Of a DNA stretch of 64,000 nucleotides, positions 46,699 through 60,200 are shown piece by piece. The position numbers and the translations under genes were made by a program. The stretch is from Datnioides undecimradiatus (lineage: Eukaryota; Chordata; Actinopteri; Lobotiformes; Datnioididae): contig WARS01002753.1 of NCBI GenBank assembly GCA_008933995.1, positions 496,001-560,000 on the forward strand. Direction: 5' to 3'. The notes under the pieces are model-generated. The model was given only the letters and a program-made list of their open reading frames with translations. It had not been told where the DNA came from and did no database searches. How positions within the stretch are numbered: the stretch's first letter is position 1; every line of letters starts with the position of its first letter.

Positions 46699-49600
46699 AT
46701 GGATAATAACGCTGCAAATTCGGAGAAATCTCAACTGATACACGAGAAGAATGCGAAAATGTATTCTCTGAAACTACAAAGGTGGGAGCATGTCATGTTT
46801 CATGTGACTGCAGCTGCATGAGGGACGATGCTGCATGTGGGAATACCCCTGCTAAGTTACATACGTGTTAAATCTGGCATGGAATTTTAAAAAATATATG
46901 AAAAAACATAAAAAAAGCACGTTAAGTTTAAAGAAAGTGACCGATAAGATGGTAAACAGTCTGTTTCTCTGTGATTTATTTATTTGTTTGTTTGTTTAGA
47001 GGAAAAACAGCAGTCTGAAGTGCACAAGTGGATATTTTACACTCATTACCGCCTGATATCTGCAGGATCAGCCCTGCGTGTTGTGAGGCTCCGTGTGTGC
47101 ACGCACGATGGGAGCAGTTGTTACCGTGGTGCATGTTAAGCAGGCTGCCGCTCTTGCGGGCTGTTTTATGTGAATGAACAAATTCATTTCCATGCTTGGC
47201 TTGTTTCTGGACAGCCTGTGACAAATGGCCCCGGGGCCAGTTCACTGAGCAATGCTAAAAACTCATCATCTGTCATTAGGGAGGCATGAAGCGGCTCCCT
47301 GCACGTCCACTCTGCATGGGACGGAAAGAAACGGAGATCACCGAGATTAATATTACACAGTGAATACAGGCAGGTGTTTCTACCTGCAAGTGAACGCACC
47401 ACAAATACATCAAGACAGTTTTGTTGTCATTAACGTGTTTATGCAAGAAATATTTGACATGAGACATCCAGAGGGAAATTCATATCTTATAAAAACAAAC
47501 ACATTGGCCTAAAATACCACAATATAATAAAATAATAAAAAGATAAGTCTTGAAGCGCAGAGACAGTCGAGTTACCGTTCTGTAAAAACGATATAAATCA
47601 GCGTGCGAGCCTGATTCATCTTAACTAAAATTTTAAAGGTTATAAATAATAAAAATGTATATTACAGCCTTCATGTTCCTACATTTTGGAGCCTTAATTA
47701 TTAAAAAAAAAAGGAAAAAAATATCTAAATCAACGTTTGAAAATCGAATAATTTAATTTATGATCTTTAGCAGCAAAATATATCTTTTTTTTCTGCACAA
47801 CCAAAGAGAAACAGGTCGTCCTCAGCTTTGTTTGTTCAACATTAAACCTGCCGCTGCAGAAACACACCTGCTGGGTCTCAGCAGCTGAAACATCAGCGCG
47901 TGGAAAATAAAATCCAGTCGTGTGAAATGATTTATCCGTCGTCATATCTCGGGCCTCCTGATGCGTCCGTCCTCACCCATCTAATCAATACCTGTTATAG
48001 GCTGCATAAGGTAGTTGGAGGTGAATTGATCCCTCTGATAAACTCTTTAAGCTGTTTCTCACCTGGTTTTCAGAGCCAATCAATCCGCTCCGTTAAAACG
48101 CGTGAACTTTACGAGCCGGAGTCTAAAACCCGCGGACAGCATCAACACCCGGGGTGTTTCCGCGCGCGCTCAGGCCTCTGGATTAAAACAAACAAACAAA
48201 CAAACAAACAAAAAACAATCGCGATAAAAATCATCCTCCAGAGATGGAATGAATTATTATCAGGGGTCCAGAAAGAGGCGGTGTGTGTTTATCCCCGCGT
48301 GCGTGCGTGATTGTGCGCGCGCGCGAGAAAGAGAGTGAGCGAGAGACGTGCATATGGCGCCATATTTCATGCACCATTTGCACCGTGTGTGTGTGTGTGC
48401 GCGTGTGTGTGTGTTTACTGTGTCATCCTTAGCAGTTTTCCTCCCAGCTGGCAGCAGAGTGGTTTATCGTCAGTGGTGGAAGAAGCACTCGGACCAGCTG
48501 CATCACAGTGCACAGAGTAAAACAAGTATTACTTTAGAGAAAATACACGAAAACTATCATCAAAATGTATTTTAAAAGGTCCAAAGGAAAACTTCTTATT
48601 AACCAGAATTTAAGGATATCAATTAATTGTAATTCGTGATGCGTTCACGTGTCAGCATTCGGATACATTATAAATACATGTCACCTGCTGGCGTCATTCA
48701 TAATAACAGTTCATAATTTAGTAAATTTCTAATTTGTACTAATAATATAATGATGCTAGTAACTAACTCTGTGAAATATAAACACGAGCAAAGTACAGGT
48801 ACCTCAAATTTAGTGTTTAGTCTCATTCTTCCACTGTTTGTCATTGACATTTAGGCCCCAGATGGATTCGGGTTAATCTGTATAGTAATATAATATAATA
48901 ATATATTTTAATAATCCGCAGAATTAAAAAAGATTGTGATGATTTTTTTTTTTTTTGGGTACAAATTTCTTAAAAAAACAACGAAAAAACAAAACAAATC
49001 TATGAATTTTTTAACAGAACAAAATATGTACATAATAAACTACAACATATATTAACATAGGCTCTGGTGAACTTTAATAGGCATTTGAATTTTAGCAGGA
49101 AAATGTTGATCAGTTTATCAGGATAATGATTCATACATTAACTGATAATGAAAATTATCATCTGTTGCATTCATGGTCACGTGATTAGTAATGACATCAA
49201 TAGAGAAGACACCCATTTTGTCCTCAGATCCCTTCTCAGCACTGTGCAGGTGTGCAAACTGCAGTGGTGCAGTGTAACTTAGTATGTTTAAGTACTGAAT
49301 ATAAAAGCTAATTTTAAGCACTGTACCTGAAAATTTCCATTTTATGCTACAAGATAAAACCTTTTTACAACCTTTTCCCTTCACACTTTGCCAGTGAAAC
49401 CAATTCAAGACGTCTGGTGAAATGGTGTGCAGAGACACTGTATCTACCAGATCACACAGACATTCATGACTATAGAAATATAAGATATTTCAATTAGAAG
49501 CAAAAAAACCAGACAGCTTTGTCTAAATAGAGTGAATAATATGAAGATGTATACGTAGAAAATCAAATCCCTTTTAATGACACTACTTACAAACTTATCA

Positions 49601-52600
49601 GTGTCTTTATGATGTCACCCAGCTGTATTTGCCAAGGCCTATTTGTTGGATCGTTTCCTCTCTGATGATTGTGATATCTCTGGCAGCATGTGAAGGCAGC
49701 ATAATTGGCTGAGGGTTAATGGGAGTCAGCCACAGAAAATTCCCCTGATGAAAACCCAGTGAAGCCACTCAGACCTTTCCTGACAAGTCTTGTCTCTTGT
49801 AGCTCATAACATTACTCCTAATGAACTATATGAGATAAGTGTGACACAGTGGGATTTACTTTCCATTAGATGTGGTTATGATCTAAATAAAACACTGTTA
49901 ACCTGCTCAGTGAAGGCTTTTCAGACACAAAAGGTATTGATACAGTCAAAGTAAAACATATATTGGAAGCTGTTGGTTGTCTAATATTCATATTAATTCC
50001 AACAAGATGGATCAATCATTTAACAGCTTTAACTAACTAAAACCGCAGCAGCTGTTTGACTTAAATACTTGCTAAAATGCTAATGCTAGTAGGTGTATTG
50101 TGAACATTCATTATTTTAGTTTAGCATGTTGCCACGCTAGCATTTACTGATTAGCATTGACCTCAAACTACAGCTGAGGCTGATGGGACCATCAGTTTTG
50201 CAGGTATTTGATGATTATATTGCATTAGACAAGTTAAGTGGGTGAGCCAATGTCATTAGGATTCATCCTCTGAGAACCATGAATCTCTGTATCAAGTGCC
50301 ATGTAAAGTTAGGATGTTTTTCTGTACTAGAGGAAGAAACATAGTCAGATACATTACATTAGAAGCTTTTTGAATAAAAACATCCACATAAGAATGCAGA
50401 AACCACTATAGATGACAGTTGCATGACACTAGAAAGCCAATTGTCTGCTTTTTAACAGCAAAACCTGGTCATGTACTTAGCCAAGTTACGTTATTGCATT
50501 TACAGAAATGAAAAGCTGAGATTCAGAAAGGTTTTAGCTGGTTTGGTGGCAGGAATAATCAATAATGTGTCCACTCCAATGGGTTTTTTTGACCTAAACG
50601 TTCTGGATTCAGCTGTTGTTGTGAAATCTGTGAAACGTTAAAAAAGGTTTAAAACGTTATTTTGAGGCAAAGTATCTGAACTTTTTCAGACTTGACTGGT
50701 TTCTAAACACCCACCCATTTAGATAGACACCTGGTCTTATTGGCCCATATAACTGCCTGGGGGCATTGCCAAGATGGCTGCCAAATGGTTGGACTTTTCT
50801 ATAAGAACTTTAGCAGAGAAACTGTTTAATTAACAGAGGAACTAATCAATTTTCACTGATCAATATTAAATGATTATCAAACCAACTGGTTCCACCCAAT
50901 GATTGTTTATTGACCAGACACACTTAACACCCTGGAAAACCACATATTGTCACTTTACAAAACTTAAATTGTTATGGTATTTATAGGTGGTGGTGTGTGT
51001 ATTTCACTACAGTAGGGCAGAACCAGACGAACCTATATCCCCAGTCTTTGTGCTACGCTAAGCTAACTGTAGCTAGCTGGCTGCAGCTTCATATTTACCA
51101 TTCAGATGCTACCATCTAATAGTGAAGGAAGTGACTCCTTCAACAGACAATATAGGATGTAAAGACCAATGTGAAAAACAGCCAATATGGAGTCAAACTG
51201 AGCAATGAGTGCTGCAATTGTCAACTCAGTCTGATCATCAGACCACAGGACTATGTCTTTGCAAGTGCTAAAATAAAAGTGATACTGAAATTATGATCAT
51301 TGTAATTTCAATTTGACCTGATCAGCACTGGAATGACAAAATATGGTTTATTTCTGCAGCGTCTGATATTGCAGACTGCAGCTGTAATTAAAAGCTCGAT
51401 TGTTACTTATTTATTTATTTTATCCAGTGGACAACTCTTCTGAGGTCTTTTCATCTCATACAATTTCACAGATCACTGAATATTCCCCCTCAGGTCCCTG
51501 TAGCTACTGCTGACACACAGTGTAAATGAATGAGCCAACAGACAATGTACACCTGCCCTGTGGATTATTGATTAACAAATGAACTTTGATATTCAGGAGA
51601 CATGACATGCACGCAGTGTTGCCAAACAGGACCTTAACGCAGAGGCTAAAACAATCTTAATTCAACGTCTCGTGTATATATTGTTATGGCTTTGTTAGAC
51701 ATTTGAGATTACATATGAGCCATTACGGAATAACAATAACTGTAAAGCACTTTATTACCTTTGGATTGGTAATAAAAATGGTTTATTCAGCAGTTCCTAC
51801 TTGCTTATAAACAAGATGATAGGCACAAACTGTGACGCAGTAAAACTCTTTAAATACATACATTAAATACATTTCTAATCTTACTTACCTGGCATATGTT
51901 CAAGAAAGATAATTTGCATGTTTTGTTCAACATTTTAGATTTTATAAAGCTGCTGCAGTTGTGGATATTACAGTCCAAGTGAGTTATGACAGGAGAGTGC
52001 AGTGAATTATAATTATATATATATATATATATATAACAAATGTTTGACCTGTTCTTTCACCTGAGCTAATTAATAATAAGGTCTGAAGACACTGAACAAA
52101 ATTCTAGTAATTAAATGTGAGAACTATTCAAAAAAGAGATAAAGCAGCACACCAGAGGTCAAAAACAGCAATACAATCGCCCCAAGTCTTGGTATTTTGG
52201 TCCATTAGATAAAAATGTCATTTGGTGCACCATCCAAACTAAATTGAACTGCAGGACTGTGTACAGGAAAACTCTAGTGTCATGTATCCAGGTGAAATAT
52301 TAGCATCTGATTTGTCTCTGTTCAATATACTTACACACCCTTTCTGGTTAAGGTGTCGTTACATGTCATGATTCTCCCCAGTGCTAATTAGTGGGGATTT
52401 AAAAGCTTTGCAGGGGTATTTTACAACTCCAGCAGGTCAAGAAGAGAGTTTTGGCAGGAAAAGTGTGTTGAATCTGAGTGAGCACTTAGCCATATAATTA
52501 CTTCATTGATAAACAACCGAATGTCCCACAGGTCAGGTTAATTACCCCAGTAACTGCCCTGAATCTAATAAGGGCACACACAATTACATAGTATACACTA

Positions 52601-53865
52601 AGAAAATTCACAATGTAAATAAAACCACTTGACTATTGGATGTTACAACTATTTTATATGACAATAATCTTAACAAAACATTGACATATGTTATAAAATA
52701 GTCTTTTGATGTTTGGGGATATTAAATATAATAAACATTAGCATATTTCAAATACACGAAACCTATCTAATCACTTGACTATCTATTTGTCTCTGTATAA
52801 ACCGCATAATTAATGTTAATATTGTTGTCTTTTTCTGTTTTCCATTACAGTATTTTGTAGCAAAATAGTATAAAAAATGAGTATAAAATATTAGATTAAA
52901 AAACCTAATCTCACCTTTTAAATGCTCACAAGCTAATGAAAAAAAGTCTACCAAGGCAATTTCCAGTGGTACATACTAATTTATTTTGAAAATGTACCTA
53001 AGTATCTCAGAAATATGTTTACTTTAAGGAAAAACTATTTGTATGTGTCACAGCAAATGCTAGCATGCTAACTAAGATGGTGAGCATGAGCAACACTATA
53101 TTAGCTTAACATTAGCAAGTTAGCGTTGTCACTGTGAGCATGTTAGCATTGTGACTGTAATCATGTTAGCATTGTCACTGTGAGCCTTTTAGCATTATCA
53201 TTGTGAGCATGTTAGCATTGTCACTGTGAGCCTTTTAGCATTGTCACTGTGAGCCTGTTACCATGGTGACGGGCCATTGCACACCGAGCATTGGTGTTAT
53301 TAAGTGTAGCCTTACAGAGAAGCTAGCAAGGCTTTAAAGCATTAGCATCATTACTTTCCTTTGTCAAAAACCTTTTGGTTTAATGATTGAAAAGCAGTAA
53401 CTGATGACTGTTCGGTCAGAAATGGACAGCAGTTTAGGGTAAAACTAACAAAACAAACATTGTCTTTTAATCTTTGTTAAACTTGCTAGGTGACTAAATG
53501 TATTTGTCCAGTTGTGTCATCTGTCATTTCTCAAAAATCTCATTTTCGGCTTTTGATATCACAGAGCCCTGTTACAGAAGCTAGTGGGAAAGATAAATAG
53601 CAAGTTTAAACTAACATCAAGCTAACTCTTCTTCCTTAATGATGTGGTAAATGCGTTGTTAAAGCCTATATGTTGGCCATCTTAAGTGTGTCTTCGTTAA
53701 TGTGTATTTTTGTGGTTGCACACTCTTTTCCTCAATTCTCCCTATTTGACTAAGACTATTAGCCAGTTTTATTTGTACAATAACAGCAGACTCACATTCA
53801 AATATAACACTGCCTGAAGGCTTCAGAGTGCTCGAGTGTGTGTTTGCGGTATGCGTATGTAAGCA

Positions 53866-53903
<38 letters not shown>

Positions 53904-54231
53904 GGGGGTGTTTGCTCTCATGTCCCAATGGTATAATTGAACAGAATCTGTTTTCCACTTGGCTGCTTCTTTTCAGCTCGGACATCCCGTAAGACGTGTG
54001 TGTGCGCGTGTGTGTGCATGTGTGCGTGTGTGCAAAATAAAGGCTAATCATGAAACACTGGCAATCTCCCATGTGAAGTGTGTGACATTATGGGTGTGTG
54101 TGTGTGGTTATCTCAAGTGAGCCCAAATTAGTTTTTTTCCACCTCATTACCCACATCATTGCAGCTCTCCCTCACTGCACACGGCAAGAACAGCAACCTG
54201 GGCGTGTGTGTGTGTCCTCGTGCGTGCATGT

Positions 54232-54267
<36 letters not shown>

Positions 54268-57200
54268 AATGCATAAGTCAACGTTTTGTTTTGTTCTCAT
54301 GATTCAATGAAGTATACCTACATACATGTGTAATTCCCAGCCTGAATGCCAAATGGTTTAACAATCACTGTAATCACTGTGGAGACATCAAAAGCGTCCC
54401 CCCAGTAATCAGATATGATCCCGTTTGATTGAAAACATACTGAAAAATCAATCAATATTACAGTAATTGATAAGATCTTAAGCTGGTTGACCCATGCAAT
54501 GTCTGCCGATGCACGCAAAGTATTGGATGGCTCGCCATGAGAAACAGCACGTCCTGCTGCCACCATTTGGATAACAGCATGCTAACCTTAGCATTTAGCA
54601 CAAAGCACCACTGTGGCCATAAGAGCAGCCTTGCAGAGCAGCTAGCAGAGTTTATAGATGTTAATCCTACTTTATTTTGTTTGTCTGTCAAGGAGATTTT
54701 AAACTCACGGCTGTGAAATGCAAGCATTGAACCAACGAGGTGCACACAATGGCTAAACGTAGCAGTTAGCATCAATTGATGACGTTTAGACGTACTTGAG
54801 CATAAAATATTGCAATAAAATCATGTTTAAACAACCTAATTGTAACCTTGAAGTCTAAAAATATACTTTTTAAATCTCTGTAACGATCTTGATGTTGAAA
54901 TGTTATTTGTAAATTACTTAATTTATGCTTACTTGACACCAGCAAATGCACTGAAATGACTCTCCTGGGTGGACAGTCCAAATGTAAACCACAGAAAGCA
55001 GTTTTCACCCCCCACCACCACTCGGCATTAATCGATTTCACCTGGTCCCTTAGCAGCCTGAACAGCCTCAACAGTCTTCCACTTCAATGCATATTGACTG
55101 TAGTCCACTTAATCAGGAGAAGATCTGTTTCCACTTATTGTAGCTTCTTCCAAACAATACTGCGCTCTGCAGCAGCGCAAAAAGAAATAAATTCACACTC
55201 AGTGCTCCAATGTACTGCAGATATGTGTCTGTTACAGGGTGAACACACATCCAAATGCAGCTTTACCCCCGCAGACACTGAACCCGTGAATAACGCCATG
55301 CATACACAGCACAGACTGCATTTTTAAAGATGGATGATGGGTTTTGAGGTCAAAGTCTGCACAGTCGTGATCGTTTGACTCAGTTTAAACACACATGAGC
55401 TGTTAATCATGATATAAACACCAGAAAGATGAAAATCCAAACATGGATCAGTGTGATAAGGGGGGCAATTTGTTTTAGGGGCTTTAAATAACTGTATAAA
55501 TTGAAAGTCTCTGTCTTCAGTAACACATACCCTCTGTATCCCTGCAGCTCTTTTCCGGACTCCAAAGAGCAATATCCCGACTTCCCCTTTAAAAATGGAG
55601 GCATGACCAGCGCCATCGAGTTGAAACGCCCCGTCGGCGCCCACTGCCACGGCACCAAAGCCTTGGCGTGTGAGGACAGCGTGGACAAACTGCTGGCAAA
55701 GAAGAAACTCTACATCGCTTCGGCCGTCTGCCTCGTCTTCATGATTGGTGAAGTCATAGGTAAAGGTTTAGAAACTCAAACGACAGGAAAGGCAGAGAAA
55801 ACAAGGTCAGACGTTTGTATTTCTCAATGGTTTTTATTTTTTTTAAATAGCCAAGCAAGATTTGACTTATAAGATGACGACACCAACTAATTTCCATCAG
55901 CGCCTGTTTGACAGTTGGGCAAACCTGTGATTTTCAGAAAGACAGTTTCTATCGATGGAAGCCTTGTAGCTGCGGCTGACTTCTTATTCCCATTAGATTT
56001 TTAGCGGCTCTGACAACCATCCCCCGTGGACGTCAAGAGCTGGCGACGTCAACAGTGATTTGGTTGTCAGAGGCCGCGTTGGGATCTCCAGTAAAGTGTT
56101 TTCCACTGGCACATGAATGATCGATGTAAGCTCTGCCGCGGTGAGACGTTTGATGGCAAATGGTGCAAATCCAGAGAGACGCTAAACAACTGAAATCAGA
56201 CAAGTATGTCATGTAGAAAATAGCCTTTATCGTGTGGAAAGTTCATTAATGACAAAACTAATTAGTGAGCGCACAGCAGCAAGGGCTCAGCAGCCTTTGA
56301 GAGTCCCCAGGGAGTATTTAAAGCAAAGAAAACAACATTTTAAACCCAAAACTGGGCAGAAATGTGATCTTTCAAGGACATGAGAAGGAACTCTTTGAAA
56401 AGTGCTCAGCAGATGTTTGTTTTACAGAGTAATTTAAGGTCCCACTTTCTTAGTAACAAAAGACTAATTTCAGCTCTGGTTTTGTGTCAGATTAGCATAA
56501 ATCTTGTGGCTTTTGAGTTGGGGCAAAGATGCAAAAATTTAAATTTTTTTTTGTGTTTTCTTGATATATTGCTAAAGATCAGAGGTGGAAAATTGCTTAT
56601 TTATCCACGAAATGAGTCATTTATACAATATTTTAACACCCAAGTTGGTTGACTGATGACAAATATGTGATGTGAACTGGACAGACACAAAAATTAAAAA
56701 TTTTAAAAAAGTTTAAACTTATACCAACATAAAAGTTAAAACTTTCATATAACAAAACAAAATTACCACTAATGTTGGGCAAACACAAAAAACAAAGAAA
56801 CTACAAAAGAAACGAGCTTCAAACTTTTCATGTGCCTCAGTATAAAACAGTGGCTGATCGCCCAGATGTTTATGACGATATAAAAGAACATTGCATCTCT
56901 TTTACCCGAGGCATCGCTCTGTATCTAAGTATTAATACATATCACGGTTTGTAGCTGCATTAAATTACAGACTTAACAAACCTTTGAATGGCTGAGATAG
57001 ATGTTATTAAAGCTCGAGGGTGTTGCTTCGCTTGGTGACACAGTCCTCATCAGCAGGTTTTTAAAGTCTGTTTCCTTGATAACTTCATATTCCTTCATCT
57101 TTTAATAACTGTATTAGGTTTCATGCAAAGATTCAGCTAAAAGCTCATTAATATGTCTCACAGGTGTGTGTTGGTGTTTCCTACAGGGGGCTACCTGGCC

Positions 57201-60200
57201 CACAGCCTGGCCATCATGACTGACGCGGCCCACCTCCTGACGGACTTTGGCAGCATGATGGTGAGCCTGTTCTCCCTGTGGATCTCCTCCAGACCGCCCA
57301 CCAAAACCATGAACTTTGGTTGGCACAGATCAGGTCAGGACGAGAGATCAGATACCTCAGAGTGGGTGGATGGAGAGAGGAAGCTGAGTGGGGGGACGGA
57401 TGGATGACTGGATGGTTTATTTGCTCATCTGTAAATGTAACAATCACTAGATAAAACACATATGGTGGAAACAGCCCTTGGTTAAAGCTGCAGGGTGCGA
57501 CTTCTGTTACACAAACACTGTTGACGCTCCAAGTTGCTGCAGTTGCTGCCTGCTACAACTCTTACAACCAGTCTTTAGTGCAACTGTACCACTGCTCCAT
57601 TGTGGAAATGTCACACCAGACACCAGATTTAAAAACTCTGTGTTATGAAACAAAGAGTGAATTATCTATAGACTGTATGAAAGCGTGGGCGGGGCTACAG
57701 TGACGTCACCCAGAGGTTTCTGCAGAGCAATCATGAACCTCCACGTGGTGGATCTGGATGTCGGCCATCTTGGCAGTGCGCGATGTTGCATAACTCCTGT
57801 CTAATCCAAAGATGGGGCAGAGGTGTCATGTGGGTGGCGGCGAGGCAGGGCTGAATGATGCATGGTTGCTGCAGACAGCGGGCGGATAGCTGTCAGTCAA
57901 AGAAGCCCCGCCCCTTCATTCTGCATACCTTTAGGTGTTAATCTGACACTTCACGCCACTTTGCAGCCTCGGAGGTTGCAGCGTGGATGTATCTGGTGGT
58001 TGATTTATTCGTAAAATAAAGTATAACCTTATAATCTATTTTGTTGCACCTTCAGGCAACTTTTGGTTTTACCTTCTCCAGCAGGTGGAGCTGCATCCAG
58101 CTGTGCTACATGTGTCTAACCTCTGAGTCTCTGCGTCTGACACTAGTTTGAGGCTCTTCCTCTGATGTGCTCTGCTATGCGACTTCGTGTCGTGCTGCCA
58201 CATTCAGACAGACGCACTAAGCTGATGAACTGTGTTACTGTGTTAAAGTGATTAACATTCACGCCTCCCTTCCCTCCGCAGAGATCCTCGGGGCGTTCAT
58301 CTCAGTCATTTCCATCTGGATTGTCACGGGGGCTCTGGTCTACTTAGCCATCGAGAGGATTGTGCGCAACGACTATGAGATTGATGGCCACGTAATGTTA
58401 GTCACCTCCGGCTGCGCTGTCATCGTCAATATAATGTGAGTGGTCCTCAGCACAATGGGTGATAATATGGTACATTATGTTGCTGCAATAAAGGTAAAAA
58501 GTGCTATTTAAAGCTGCAGACTTCATGATAATATTACAAATTATACTTCAAATGTGCTGAAAATTCCTAAAAAACCAGACTCAAAGATCTTGAGATGTTC
58601 CTGGAGGTCTTTTACCAAAGTCCAGGATTTAACGTTCCCACGCTGCAGAACCTGAATCGTTGTCATCTCAGGAGTTGTGATTATAAGCCGCTGCACCTCT
58701 TCCTGTCTGCAGCATGGCCTACATCCTCCATCATTCCACCACCTTCCACGCCCACGGCAGCGGCTATCACCAGATCGACGAGGACGGCCAGAGTCCGGTC
58801 GCTCATGGCCACTCCCACACGCTCCTCAGCGGCCACGGCAACACGAGCGTCCGCGCCGCCTTCATCCACGTGGTGGGAGACCTGCTGCAGAGCGTCGGCG
58901 TCATGGTGGCGGCCATCATCATCTACTTTCGGGTCAGATATAGATCACATTCCTGTTAGGGTGAGGCGGAAGCCTCAGCTTGCTGATGTTTGGCGCTTTA
59001 ATTAAATCAAATATGATCCAATGTGATGCAGCTCGACCTGAATTACAACTCTGAGGTCTATGTTGTTGTTATAATCCTGATTTTCAGTTGATTTGTGACT
59101 AGTTTTGGGTCTAAATAGCATTGCAGGAGCTTTTCTACGAAACTCATTGGAAGACATTTCCTGGGTCCTAATAAGGGATTTCTTGCCAAAAACTCTCAAA
59201 TTGATCAGGTATTTTAAAATGATCAGAGTATTCAGAGGCATATTTTAATGTGTGCCGTAATCAGAGTGCTGTTTATTATGGATGAAAGGGTTAAATATTT
59301 CCATCATCATGCATGATGTTCCCCCCTTCTCCCTTTCGCCCTGAGCACTGTGATGGCTTGTGACTGTGGAAGAGCACACACCATCTGATGTCCCTTCACT
59401 CCCTTTTAAAGTCTCTTTGCTCTCTTTCAGCCCGAGTATAAGGTCGCAGATCCCATCTGTACGTTCCTGTTCTCTGTCTTTGTCCTCTGCACCACCATCA
59501 CCATCCTCAGAGACGTCTTTAGGATACTCATGGAAGGTACTTTCACTCAGAGATCAATGAAACTGGTGTAAACAGGTTGAAGGAAAATGGTGGAAATGTT
59601 TTCTGGTGATGATTTGTGGGTTTTTTTTACACAATAAAACAAATAAAAGAAAATTAATATAATTTCTTAGACTTAATAAGAAATGCATGAGGAGCTGTTG
59701 CAAACAAAACATCCTTAACCTTATATGCGATTGGAGCCAGAGAAGGATTAGCTTAGCTTATCTTAGCTTAGTGACGACAACAGCTAACTTTTCTTGCTTT
59801 AAGACAGGAAAAAAGAAGCCTGGGTGCTCAAAATAATAAATTTTAGATCAAAAATCTGTTTGAAGCTATCAGAAACTGGGAAGAGTCTAACGAGGAGTGA
59901 AACATTATTGTCTTGAGGATGTTTTGACGTCTGTAGATCTTTGTTTGGGCTTTAGCAAAGCTAACTGACGAATTAGCATGTTGTATCTTGTTTTTTAAAT
60001 CTGAACACACAGAAATGTAAAAATGCTAGCTTTACACACATACTCGTGTTCTTCACGGTAAGCTAATCTAGCCTCTGGCTCCAACTCTAATAAACATATA
60101 TTTGGAAATGCAACTGTCACTTTCTTGCCGAGTGTCAGATGAGAAGGCTCTCATATCTCTTTGCTACTTATGGGACTGTAGCCTGCAGCTGGTTAGCTTA

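Larger units (their letters stand above)
46782..55547 (+). other. slc30a3: first intron of slc30a3 (8.8 kb)
   Basis: A GTGGGA donor at 46782 and an acceptor CTGTATCCCTGCAG ending at 55547 bound this intron. It is AT-rich with few CpG dinucleotides. It carries a minisatellite (53110-53275), (GT)n tracts (53869-53900, 54236-54264), an (AT)n run (52012-52034) and one end of a GCTAAGCTAAC-type foldback repeat (51035-51085). No gene is seen inside it. Confidence 0.75.

Noticed and set aside
53659..54072. 137-residue minus-strand frame
   Set aside because: The His/Thr runs are translations of (GT)n microsatellites.
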